NCBI RefSeq assembly: GCF_039523795.1
Contig: NZ_BAAAFZ010000069.1
Location: forward strand, 1-29,842
Direction: 5' to 3'
Source of the DNA: Craurococcus roseus
Lineage (GTDB): Bacteria; Pseudomonadota; Alphaproteobacteria; Acetobacterales; Acetobacteraceae
Length of the DNA: 29,842 nt
Part shown: one piece after another, positions 16,416 to 24,821 of the stretch
How the letters are laid out: every line of letters starts with the position of its first letter
Numbering within the stretch: the first letter of the stretch is position 1
The notes under the pieces: model-generated
What the model saw: only the letters and a program-made list of their open reading frames with translations
What the model was told of the DNA's origin: nothing
The model's database searches: none
Made by a program: the position numbers and the translations under genes

Positions 16416-16789
16416 AAGCCGTACGGGTCGGCGCGGCGGACGCCGCCGTCGAGCCACGACACCGGCCCGTCCGCCCAGGCGAGGAAGCGGACGCCGAACT
16501 CGCTCGACACCGTCGCCTCCGCCCCGGGCTCCAGGACCACGAAGCTGCCGCCGAGCGCCCGGAGGTCGCCCACCCGCACCTCGCCGCCGAGCACGAACCA
16601 CTCCACGGGCGCGGAAAGGGCGTGCGCGGGGATGGCAGAGCCCGGCAGCAGGTGGAGCAGCGCGAGCCGCCGGTTCTCGCCGATGATCCGGTGGTCGAAC
16701 ACCAGCCGGCGTGTGAGGCCGCCGATGCCGGTGGCCAGCGCCGGCAGCGCGGCCACGTCGGTGACGATGTCGGGCGGCACCTCCGGCAC
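16412..16789 (-). CDS. small cupin-domain protein
   Basis: 125 aa, single cupin barrel: LLPGSAIPAHALSAPVEWFVLGG as the first motif and GGSFVVLEPGAEATVSS as the second, as in ChrR-like cupins. The metal-binding set is thin: one His (IPAHAL) and one Glu (VEW) are seen in the first motif, and no clear histidine in the second, so catalytic metal binding is doubtful. The start is GTG 16789; there is no SD, and a TACGAA-like -10 sits just before it, so a leaderless transcript is possible. A perfect inverted repeat lies 6 bases upstream. Its stop overlaps that of the MarR gene. Function is not known. Confidence 0.75.
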   Translation of the reverse strand: MPEVPPDIVTDVAALPALATGIGGLTRRLVFDHRIIGENRRLALLHLLPGSAIPAHALSAPVEWFVLGGEVRVGDLRALGGSFVVLEPGAEATVSSEFGVRFLAWADGPVSWLDGGVRRADPYGF

Positions 16790-16794
16790 CTATT

Positions 16795-16810
16795 CGTAAC
16801 CAATGTTACG
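16795..16810. promoter_or_regulatory. inverted repeat CGTAAC-N4-GTTACG upstream of cupin
   Basis: CGTAAC-CAAT-GTTACG is a perfect 6+6 dyad in the 78-base gap between uppP and the cupin start. Its size and symmetry fit a dimeric regulator operator (MarR or TetR class). The nearby MarR protein is the first candidate, but no binding data exist. It is too short of a T tract to be the uppP terminator. Confidence 0.45.
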
Positions 16811-16867
16811 GCATTTCCGTCACGTACGCCAGCCGCCGGCCATGCGGCAGAAAGGCCGCCAATCGCC

Positions 16868-17671
16868 TTACCGCGAGTACAGCACCGCCAGCATCAACGA
16901 CCCCAACGCGATCCGGTACCACCCGAAGGGCGCGAAGCCCGTGCGGCTGATCACCGCCAGCACCGTCCGCACCGTGACCAGCGCCACCAGGAAGGCGGTC
17001 AGGAAACCCACCGCGATCAGGTCGAAGCCTTCCGGCGTGATCTCGTCCCACGACTTGAACAGGCTGAACGCGGTCGCGGCCAGCATGGTCGGGATGGCCA
17101 GGATGAAGGAGAACTCCGCCGCCGTGCGCCGGTCCACTCCGATCAGCAGCGCGGCGATGATGGTGGCCCCCGACCGCGAGGTGCCGGGCACCATCGCCAG
17201 CACCTGCCCGAAGCCGATCAAGAGCGCCGCCAAAGGCCCGATCTCCGGCACGGACTCGATGGTCGGCTTGGGCCGTAGCCATTCGATCAGGATGATGACC
17301 ACGCCGCCCACGATCAGCGCGACCGAGACCACGAACGGGTTGAACAGCCTTTCGGTGATCGTGCCGTGCAGGGTGGCGCCGATGACCATCGCGGGCAGGA
17401 AGGCCAGCAGGATGTTGGACACGTAGTCGCGCGCCCGCCCCGGCCGGCGCATCCCGCGCGCGAGGCTCCACAGCATCTTCCGGTAGATCCACACCACCGC
17501 GAGGATGGCGCCGAGCTGGATGGAGATCTCGAACGCCTTGCCCGGCGGGCCGCGGAAGCCGATCAGGTCGCCGATCAGGATCAGGTGCCCGGTGGAGGAG
17601 ATGGGCAGGAATTCGGTCAGCCCCTCCACCACGCCCATCAGCAGGGCGGAAAACAACGCGACGGGGTCCAT
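16868..17671 (-). CDS. uppP: undecaprenyl-diphosphate phosphatase (UppP/BacA)
   Basis: 267 aa membrane protein that removes one phosphate from undecaprenyl diphosphate, recycling the lipid carrier for peptidoglycan and other wall polymers; overproduction gives bacitracin resistance. Both family signatures are complete: EGLTEFLPISSTGH (16-29) and VPGTSRSG (161-168). About 8 membrane segments are visible, and the length is standard. Start ATG 17671 is the family start; the ribosome site is poor (GGAG about 13 bases away). It is flanked by dctP upstream (170-base gap with a strong hairpin) and the cupin downstream, and is likely its own transcript. Confidence 0.96.
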   Translation of the reverse strand: MDPVALFSALLMGVVEGLTEFLPISSTGHLILIGDLIGFRGPPGKAFEISIQLGAILAVVWIYRKMLWSLARGMRRPGRARDYVSNILLAFLPAMVIGATLHGTITERLFNPFVVSVALIVGGVVIILIEWLRPKPTIESVPEIGPLAALLIGFGQVLAMVPGTSRSGATIIAALLIGVDRRTAAEFSFILAIPTMLAATAFSLFKSWDEITPEGFDLIAVGFLTAFLVALVTVRTVLAVISRTGFAPFGWYRIALGSLMLAVLYSR

Positions 17672-17803
17672 GGCGGGGAAGGGCTCCGGGTTCTGTCGGG
17701 CCGCGCGGCCGGCCGGCGGCGCGCGGGGGCGACGGACCGGGCCGGATGGGCCGACCCGTCCGGGGCCGTCCTATACCGGCGCCGCCGCTCCCCGGCCACC
17801 CGT

Positions 17804-17833
17804 CCGCGCGCCCGGGGCCGACCCGGCGCGCGG
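17804..17833 (-). terminator. strong hairpin after dctP
   Basis: A perfect 9-bp GC stem (CCGCGCGCC / GGCGCGCGG) with a 12-base loop starts 8 bases after the dctP stop codon on the minus strand. Position and strength fit a transcription end; no T tract follows. Confidence 0.5.
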
Positions 17834-17841
17834 GTGTGGCC

Positions 17842-18945
17842 TCACTGCCGCTGCGCCGCCGCCGGGAAGGCGAAGTTGTCGAAGGAGTTCTCGGCGACGC
17901 GGAACCACTGGTACTGCTCGTCGCGGTAGGCGCGGTAGGCGGTCCAGATGCGGCGGAAGCGCTCGTTGCGGCTTCCCATCTCCTCGTAGAGCCCGTGGGC
18001 CTCGCGCCAGGCGGCCTGGAGGACCTCGCGCGGCCAGAAGCGGAGCTGCGCGCCGGCCGCGACCAGCCGGCGGAGCGCCTGCGGGTTCAGGTGGTCGTAG
18101 CGGGCCAGCATGTCGGAGTCCGCCTCGGCGCAGGCCACCTCCAGCGCCGCCTTGTAGGGCGCCGGCAGCGCCTCGAAGGCGCGCTGGTTGATGATCAGGT
18201 GCAGGTGCGCCCCGGCCTCCCAGAAGCCCGGCGCGTAGTAGTTGCGGGCGACGCGGACGAAGCCGAGCTTCTCGTCGTCGTGGGGCCCGACGAACTCCAC
18301 CGCGTCCAGCGTGCCGCGCTCCAAGGACGGGTAGATGTCGGCCGCGGCAACCTGCGTCGGCACCGCGCCCAGCCGCTGGAACACCTGCCCGGCGAGACCG
18401 GCGATGCGGAACTTGAGGCCGCGCAGCTCCTCGATCGTCTTGATCTCGTTGCGGAACCAGCCGCCCATCTGCGCGCCGGTGTCGCCTGCCGGGAAGCCGA
18501 CGAGGTTGTAGTCGCGGAACAGCTCCGCCGCGAGCTGGTCGCCGCCGCCGTGCTTCAGCCAGGCGAGGTTCTGCCGCGCGTTCAGGCCGAAGGGCAGCGC
18601 GGTGAAAAAGGCGAAGGCCGGGTCCTTGCCGATGTAGTAGTAGACCGGCGTGTGCCCTGCCTCGATGGTGCCCGCCTGCACCGCGTCCAGCACCTGCAAC
18701 CCCGGCACCACCTCGCCCGCCGGGAAGAAGCGGATCTGGAAGCGGTTCTCCGTCAGCGCCGCCACGCGCTGCGCGAGGCGCTCGCCGGTCCCGAACAGCA
18801 CGTCCAGGTTTCGCGGGAACGCCGAAGACAAACGCCAGCGCACCTCGGGGCTGGATTGGGCGACGGCGGGGGCGGCGAGGACGAGCGGCGCGGCGGCGGC
18901 GGTGCCGGCCGCTGCGGCGCCCAAGAGGGCGCGGCGGCGTTGCAT
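17842..18945 (-). CDS. TRAP transporter substrate-binding protein DctP (first copy)
   Basis: 367 aa. N-terminus MQRRRALLGAAAAG...APAVAQ is a twin-arginine-like signal peptide (cleavage near AVAQ|SSP). The mature protein is a DctP-type periplasmic binding protein: WRLSSAFPRNLD, GEVVPGLQVLDAVQAG, GAQMGGWFRNEI, GLKFRIAGLAGQ, and DIYPSLERGTLDAVEFVGP. The GAQMGGW and 'GPHDDEKLGF' segments recall the 2-oxoacid/lactate-type TRAP binding proteins such as TakP; the substrate is an inference. ATG 18945 is preceded by AGGGAG with good spacing. No DctQ/DctM membrane genes are in the window, so it must use a transporter elsewhere. It is a close paralogue of the gene at 22204, with the same length. Confidence 0.93.
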   Translation of the reverse strand: MQRRRALLGAAAAGTAAAAPLVLAAPAVAQSSPEVRWRLSSAFPRNLDVLFGTGERLAQRVAALTENRFQIRFFPAGEVVPGLQVLDAVQAGTIEAGHTPVYYYIGKDPAFAFFTALPFGLNARQNLAWLKHGGGDQLAAELFRDYNLVGFPAGDTGAQMGGWFRNEIKTIEELRGLKFRIAGLAGQVFQRLGAVPTQVAAADIYPSLERGTLDAVEFVGPHDDEKLGFVRVARNYYAPGFWEAGAHLHLIINQRAFEALPAPYKAALEVACAEADSDMLARYDHLNPQALRRLVAAGAQLRFWPREVLQAAWREAHGLYEEMGSRNERFRRIWTAYRAYRDEQYQWFRVAENSFDNFAFPAAAQRQ

Positions 18946-19016
18946 CACTGGTGTCTCCCTTTCGGCGGCGCCGTGTGTAAGGCGGCGCGGGAAAAGCGGA
19001 AAGGGCGGCGGCGGCC

Positions 19017-19047
19017 TTGACCTTCCCACGATGGGAAGCCGTATGTA
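19017..19047 (+). promoter_or_regulatory. CueR/HmrR-type (MerR family) copper promoter
   Basis: TTGACC (-35) is followed by a 19-base spacer and TATGTA (-10). The spacer holds the dyad ACCTTCC-N7-GGAAGCC, i.e. CTTCC-N7-GGAAG, close to the known CueR box ACCTTCC-N7-GGAAGGT. A spacer lengthened to 19 bases with the dyad inside it is the mark of MerR-family promoters, which are untwisted by the metal-bound activator. It reads toward the His/Cys-rich protein, DUF305, copC and copD genes; a transcript would start about 40 bases before the first gene. The -10 is a weak match, as in other such promoters. No cueR/hmrR gene is in the window. Confidence 0.75.
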
Positions 19048-19094
19048 GGGAACCGGCGCCTGCGGTGGCGGCGCAACGGGTCAGGAGGTCCGGC

Positions 19095-19544
19095 GTGGAG
19101 AAGGGGCGGGCCGGTCAGGTACGGGGGCGCGCTGAACCGCCGGGCCGCGCGCCATGGTTCCTGCGGATCGCAGCGCGCCTTGTCATCGCCCTCGCCGTGC
19201 TCGCCTTGCCGGTCGCCTCCCCTCCGGCGATGGCCGGCGCCGGCGGCCGCGACCATCACCACGCGGTGGCGTCCGACTGCGACGCGGCCGGCCCTGCCGC
19301 CGCGACGCCCGCGTCCCATCGGGGAGGGCACCGGGACGGCGACGGGCACCACGCGCCCGCGACCGCCGCCGCGTGCTGCCCCGCGTCCCAATGCCCGGTG
19401 CCGCTCGGGGCCTTGCCGCCGACGCCGGCACGGGCCTCGCCGCTCGCGGGCGGTCGCGGCGCCGCTTTCGCCACCGGGCCGCGCCTCCAGGGCTTGGACG
19501 GCCCGCCCGCCCTGCCGCCGCCGCGCGCCGCCTCGACCGCCTGA
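19095..19544 (+). CDS. small secreted His/Cys-rich protein of the copper cluster
   Basis: 149 aa from GTG 19095, with a perfect AGGAGG 6 bases upstream. Residues 21-48 are a hydrophobic signal/anchor segment (WFLRIAARLVIALAVLALPV) ending AMAG. The mature part carries clusters of metal-ligand residues: DHHH (53-56), C62, HRGGH, DGHH and CCPASQC (94-100). The remainder is Pro/Ala/Gly-rich. Similar short proteins are found with copper-resistance genes in relatives, though I cannot name a family. It is the first gene after the CueR-like promoter. A periplasmic copper-binding role is inferred from residues and context only. Confidence 0.7.
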   Translation: MEKGRAGQVRGRAEPPGRAPWFLRIAARLVIALAVLALPVASPPAMAGAGGRDHHHAVASDCDAAGPAAATPASHRGGHRDGDGHHAPATAAACCPASQCPVPLGALPPTPARASPLAGGRGAAFATGPRLQGLDGPPALPPPRAASTA

Positions 19545-19660
19545 CGCCGGGAGCGCCAGCGGCGCGTTCCGGCATGGAGCGACACCGCACGCCCGCCCCG
19601 CCCGCCCGAGGCCACGCACGCGCCACCGGGTCGGGGCGGCATCGACAAGGACGAACGACG

Positions 19661-20749
19661 ATGACCACCACACGCAACAACAACGCCGCGCGGCGCGCCC
19701 CGCCGCGTCGCTTCCTGGCCGCCACCGCTGCCGCCGCCGGGTTGGCGCTCGCCGCCACCCCGGCGCTGGCGTCCATCGAGGAGAACTACGCGGCCGGCGA
19801 GCCGCCGGTCACCTCCACCTGGTTCGCCCCGGTCTCGGACGCGGCGCAGCGCGCCGACCGCGACTACGTGGCCGGGATGCGCCCCCACCACGCGGGCGCG
19901 CTGTCCATGAGCCGCGAGTACCTGGCCGACCCCGGCCGGAGCAGCCCGCTGCTCCAGGCGCTGTCGCGCGCCATCGTCGCCAACCAGACCTTCGAGATCG
20001 GCATGCTCGACGAGGTCGGGCGCAACCTCGACCGGCCGCCGCTCCGGCTGCCCTTCGGCATCAGGCTGCAGCCGGTGGCGACGGAAGGCCTGACCGGGGC
20101 GCAGCGCTTCTTCAAGGAGCCGATCCCGTCCGAGGCCACCTACGCCGCCGGGCCGGTGAGCGAGCGCGACGTGCTCTTCGCCAAATCCATGATCATGCAC
20201 CACGAAGGCGCGGTGGAGATGGCGCGCGGGTACCACGCGAACGCCGACGCGCGGAACGGCTACCTAGGCCTGATGAACGTGGACATCGTCACCGACCAGA
20301 CGCAGGAGATCGCGCTGATGCGCCGGGTGGTCGCCGCCTACCCGGGCGACGCGAACCTGGTGCGGGTGGACCCGTCCATGGTCCACGGCATGGAAGGCAT
20401 GAAGCACGGCGGCCACGCGGCGACGGCCGCCGCCCCCCCGGCAGCGCCCGCGCGCGCGGCGGCGGACGGCGGGCACGCCCACCGCCACGGCGGCGGCGAT
20501 TACGCCGCCCACGGCCGGCACGGTGAACACCACCGCGCGCACCACGGCGGCAACGCCGCCCATGGCGGGCACGGCGGACACCACAGCGCCGGAGCCGCCC
20601 GGGCCGCCGCCCCGGAGGCCGCCGCGGCGAGGCCGCAACCCCGCCCGGCGCAGCGTCCCCGGCCGGCGGCGGCGCAGCGGACAGACGGCGGGACCGCCGC
20701 CGGGCGTGGCGGTCACCAGCACGGCGGCCACCACGGACACCACCATTGA
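19661..20749 (+). CDS. double-DUF305 secreted protein with His-rich tail
   Basis: 362 aa. ATG 19661 has AAGGA 9 bases upstream. Residues 1-38 form a signal peptide with an RRFLAATAAAAGLALAATPALA core. Two DUF305 units follow: the first around residues 67-122 with GMRPHHAGALSMSREY (HH 76-77), the second around 168-228 with SMIMHHEGAVEMARGY (HH 180-181). The matching HH..GA...[SM]...Y pattern suggests an internal duplication. DUF305 proteins are linked to copper and other metals in many genomes, but their chemistry is not settled. The last ~115 residues hold 22 histidines in repeats such as HGGHGGHH and end HHGHHH, a likely metal-chelating tail. It lies between the His/Cys-rich gene and copC. 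Confidence 0.88.
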   Translation: MTTTRNNNAARRAPPRRFLAATAAAAGLALAATPALASIEENYAAGEPPVTSTWFAPVSDAAQRADRDYVAGMRPHHAGALSMSREYLADPGRSSPLLQALSRAIVANQTFEIGMLDEVGRNLDRPPLRLPFGIRLQPVATEGLTGAQRFFKEPIPSEATYAAGPVSERDVLFAKSMIMHHEGAVEMARGYHANADARNGYLGLMNVDIVTDQTQEIALMRRVVAAYPGDANLVRVDPSMVHGMEGMKHGGHAATAAAPPAAPARAAADGGHAHRHGGGDYAAHGRHGEHHRAHHGGNAAHGGHGGHHSAGAARAAAPEAAAARPQPRPAQRPRPAAAQRTDGGTAAGRGGHQHGGHHGHHH

Positions 20750-20808
20750 AGCCACGGCGATCGCCTCGGCCCCTGCGGCCGGGGCGGCCGTCGGAGAACC
20801 GAGGAACC

Positions 20809-21213
20809 ATGATCGGACTCGACTCGTGCGGGAGGCGGCGCGCGACCGCCGCCGCCGCCATCGCCCTCGCGGCGTGCGGCGCCACCGTCCGTTCCGCGCT
20901 CGCCCACGCGGACCTGCGCGCGTCCGAACCGGCCGAAGGCGCGGCGCTGCCCGCCTCGCCGGACCGTATCGCGCTCCTGTTCACCGAGCCGATGCGCGTC
21001 ACCTCGCTCCGCCTGCTCGACGAGGCCGGGCAAGAGCGGCCGCTGCGCCGCGAAGGCCCGCGCACGGGCGCGGCCGCCGAAACGCGCGCCAGCCTGCCCG
21101 GCCCCCTGCCGCCCGGCGCCTACCGCATCGAGTACCGCGGCCTGTCCGCCGACGGTCACGTGGGCGGCGGGGCCGTGCGCTTCCGCGTGGGGAACGGCGG
21201 CGGCGCCCGTTGA
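20809..21213 (+). CDS. copC: copper-binding periplasmic protein CopC
   Basis: 134 aa. The signal peptide ends SALA (29-32), so the mature protein would begin with His33 (HADLRASEPAEGA). A free N-terminal His, with D115 and H117 of SADGHVGGG, makes the classic Cu(II) histidine-brace site of CopC. The beta-sandwich strands (IALLFTEPMRV, SLRLLDEAGQ, YRIEYRGLSADGH, AVRFRV) are visible. No Met-rich Cu(I) loop is present, so it is probably the single-site Cu(II) type. ATG 20809 is preceded by GAGGA at a short spacing (GGAGAA is further off). Its TGA stop overlaps the TTG start of copD. Confidence 0.93.
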   Translation: MIGLDSCGRRRATAAAAIALAACGATVRSALAHADLRASEPAEGAALPASPDRIALLFTEPMRVTSLRLLDEAGQERPLRREGPRTGAAAETRASLPGPLPPGAYRIEYRGLSADGHVGGGAVRFRVGNGGGAR

Positions 21214-22100
21214 CGCCGGCCGCCCTGCTGGCGGGCGACCCGGGTGGCGGCGCCGCGTCGGCGATCGCCGTCCTGCTGCGGGCCGCCCACTACGCCGGCA
21301 GCCTGGGAGGGGCCGGGCTGGCCTTCTTCGCGCTGCTGTTCGGCGCGCGGCCGGAAGCGGCCGGCGACTCCGCCCGGCTGCGCCGATGGACGGTGGGCGC
21401 CGCCCTGTTCGGCCTCCTCGCCGGCGCCGGCCACCTCGCGGCGCAGGTCTGGGCGCTGACGGCCGGGGAAACGCTGGCGGATGCGGAGGTCTGGGGCGTG
21501 GTGCTCCTGTCGCGGGCAGGCGCGTCCCACGCCGTCTGCGCCGCCGGCCTGCTGCTCCTCGCGCTCGCCGCGGCGGCCCGGGCGCATCCGGCCGTCGCCG
21601 CGGCGGGCGGCGTCCTGGCTTGCGCGAGCTACGCCCTGGCCGGCCACGCCACCGAAGTCGAGCCGTGGCCCTTGGGGGCGGGCTTGGTGCTGCTCCACCT
21701 CCTGGCGGTCGCCTTCTGGATCGGCAGCCTGCCGCCGCTCGCCTGGGCCGCGCTGCGCGAGGGGGCCGCGGCGGCGCGGCTGGTGCGGGACTGGGCGCGC
21801 TCGGCCGCTTTCGCCGTGCCGGCGCTGATCGCGGCGGGGCTGCTGCTCGCCGCGCTGGTCGGGGGAGGGCCGGAGGGCCTCCTCTGCTCCCGCTACGGCG
21901 CGGCCCTGGCCGCGAAGCTCGCGCCGGTGTCGGCGCTGCTCGGCTTGGCCGCGTGGCACCGCTTCCGCTCCACGCCGGCGCTCGCCGCGGGCGCGCCCGG
22001 GGCGGGCCGCCGCTTGTCCCGTTCCATCGCGGCCGAAGCGGCGGTCGCCGTTCTCGTGCTCTGCGCCACGGCGCGGCTGGTCTCGACCCCGCCGCCGTGA
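21210..22100 (+). CDS. copD: copper resistance membrane protein CopD
   Basis: 296 aa, about 8 membrane segments: AIAVLLRAAHYAGSLGGAG, AALFGLLAGAGHLAAQVWAL, AVCAAGLLLLALAAAARA, LHLLAVAFWIGSLPPLAW and further ones to the end. This is the CopD domain, thought to carry copper across the inner membrane together with CopC. The histidines in AAHYAG, GHLAAQ and GHATEVEP are candidate metal ligands. The start is taken as TTG 21210, overlapping the copC stop as TTGA, because no ATG or GTG is available in this frame near the domain start; the start is therefore uncertain. Last gene of the copper run. Confidence 0.9.
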   Translation: MTPAALLAGDPGGGAASAIAVLLRAAHYAGSLGGAGLAFFALLFGARPEAAGDSARLRRWTVGAALFGLLAGAGHLAAQVWALTAGETLADAEVWGVVLLSRAGASHAVCAAGLLLLALAAAARAHPAVAAAGGVLACASYALAGHATEVEPWPLGAGLVLLHLLAVAFWIGSLPPLAWAALREGAAAARLVRDWARSAAFAVPALIAAGLLLAALVGGGPEGLLCSRYGAALAAKLAPVSALLGLAAWHRFRSTPALAAGAPGAGRRLSRSIAAEAAVAVLVLCATARLVSTPPP

Positions 22101-22203
22101 CGCCTCCCGCGCCGGGACGGGGCGCCTCCCGCTGTTGCCCGGCGGCCGGTTTGCCCGCAAGGCTGTCGGCGCAAGCGCCGTCCGAGCGCGCGGAGGAACA
22201 GGC

Positions 22204-23307
<1,104 letters not shown>

Positions 23308-23314
23308 GGCGGGC

Positions 23315-23341
23315 GGGCCTGCCGGTGGACGGTGGAGGCCC
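23315..23341 (+). terminator. stem-loop after second dctP
   Basis: GGGCCTGCC ... GGTGGAGGCCC can pair (6 GC-rich pairs plus an inner CC/GG) 8 bases after the dctP stop. It may end that transcript before ktrB. There is no T tract and the loop is long. Confidence 0.3.
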
Positions 23342-23447
23342 GCGCCAGCGGCCCCGCCGGGCCATCGCCGCGCCGCGGACGCCGCGCCGGGAGCCGGAGG
23401 GGAGCGCGGCCCGTGGCGCTCGGGTGCCTGTCGGGATGGCGAAATAG

Positions 23448-23468
23448 ATCCGCCCTCTATCCGCCCTC
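23448..23468 (+). repeat. 11-bp direct repeat before ktrB
   Basis: ATCCGCCCTC occurs twice, 11 bases apart, ending 6 bases before the ktrB GTG start. An 11-bp step is one DNA turn, as in sites of OmpR-type response regulators; its position in the leader could also touch translation. No regulator is identified. Confidence 0.5.
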
Positions 23469-23474
23469 GGGGAG

Positions 23475-24821
23475 GTGAAAGGGGCCGCGTTGCCACGCAC
23501 GCTTCAGCATCCGGCCCGGTTGGTGCCGCTGACCTTCCTCCTCGCCATGGCGCTGGGCACCTGCCTGTTGATGCTGCCGGCCGCCCGCGCCGGCGATGGC
23601 GCGGCCCCCTTCCTGACCGCGCTCTTCACCGCGACCTCGGCGGTGTGCGTCACCGGGCTGATCGTCGTGGACACGCCCAACTATTGGTCGGGCTTCGGCC
23701 TGGGGGTCATCCTGGCACTGTTCCAGGTGGGCGCCATAGGCATCATGAGCGGGGCCACGCTGCTCGGCCTCCTGGTCGCCCGGCGCCTGCGGCTCAGCAC
23801 CCGCTTGGTGGCGCACGCGGAAACCCGCTCCCTGGCGTTGGGCGACGTGGCTGAAGTGCTGAAGCTGGTGGTGCTGGTCACGGTCGCCGTCGAGTTGGCG
23901 ACGGCCGCGGCCCTGACGCTCCGCCTGCGCTTCGCCTACGGGGAGCCCTGGGCCGAAGCGGCCTGGAACGGGCTGTTCCTCGCGGCCTCCGGTTTCAGCA
24001 ACGCCGGCTTCTCCACCTACTCCGACAGCCTGATGGGCTTCGCGCGCGACCCGCTCGTCCTCGTCCCGATCATGGCGGCGGCGGTCCTAGGCGGGATCGG
24101 CTTCCCGGTCCTCCACGACGTGCGCCGGAACCCGCTCCGGCCGGTCCGGTGGTCGCTGCACAGCAAGATGACCCTGTTCGGCACGGGGCTGCTCTTGTTC
24201 GGCGGGGCGGCCGCGGTGCTGGCCTACGAGTGGGGCAACCCGGCGACCCTCGGGCCGCTCGGCCCGGCGGACAAGCTGCTCGGCGCCGCCTTCCACTCCG
24301 CCATGACGCGGTCCACGGGGTTCAACGCCGTGGACACGGGGCGGATGGAACCGGGCAGCCTCGCCGTCACCTACGTCCTGATGATGGTCGGCGGCGGCAG
24401 CGCCAGCACCGCCGGGGGCGTGAAGGTGACGACCTTCCTCGTGCTCGGGCTGGTGGTCTGGGCGGAGATCCGCGGCGAGCCGGACGTCAGCGCCTTCGGG
24501 CGGAGCATCCCCAAGGAGGTCCAGCGGGAGGCGCTGACGATCGCCCTGCTGGCCATCGCCTTCGTCGGCTTGGCCACCCTCGCCCTGCTGACAGTCACCG
24601 ACCTGCCGCTGGACGACGCGCTGTTCGAGACCGTTTCCGCCTTCGCCACCGTGGGGCTCTCCACCGGCGTCACCGCCGAGCTGGGGCCGGCCGGCCAAGG
24701 CATCGTCGTGGCCTTGATGTTCCTCGGCCGGGTCGGGACAATCACCGTCGCGACCGGCCTAGCGCTGCGATCCAGGCGGAGGCCGTACCGCTATCCGGAG
24801 GAGCGCCCCATCGTTGGCTAA
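23475..24821 (+). CDS. ktrB: potassium uptake protein, KtrB/TrkH family
   Basis: 448 aa membrane channel subunit. The four pore-loop signatures of the TrkH/KtrB fold are seen in order: TATSAVCVTGL, AASGFSNAGFS, MTRSTGFNAVD and SAFATVGLSTG, each with its filter glycine. Length and the neighbouring 223-aa KtrA match the Ktr type and not the longer TrkH. It imports K+, driven by Na+ or the membrane potential. The GTG at 23475 lies directly on a GGGGAGG, too close for normal initiation; the in-frame TTG at 23490, with AAAGGGG upstream, may be the real start (443 aa). Its stop overlaps the ktrA start by 8 bases. Confidence 0.94.
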   Translation: MKGAALPRTLQHPARLVPLTFLLAMALGTCLLMLPAARAGDGAAPFLTALFTATSAVCVTGLIVVDTPNYWSGFGLGVILALFQVGAIGIMSGATLLGLLVARRLRLSTRLVAHAETRSLALGDVAEVLKLVVLVTVAVELATAAALTLRLRFAYGEPWAEAAWNGLFLAASGFSNAGFSTYSDSLMGFARDPLVLVPIMAAAVLGGIGFPVLHDVRRNPLRPVRWSLHSKMTLFGTGLLLFGGAAAVLAYEWGNPATLGPLGPADKLLGAAFHSAMTRSTGFNAVDTGRMEPGSLAVTYVLMMVGGGSASTAGGVKVTTFLVLGLVVWAEIRGEPDVSAFGRSIPKEVQREALTIALLAIAFVGLATLALLTVTDLPLDDALFETVSAFATVGLSTGVTAELGPAGQGIVVALMFLGRVGTITVATGLALRSRRRPYRYPEERPIVG

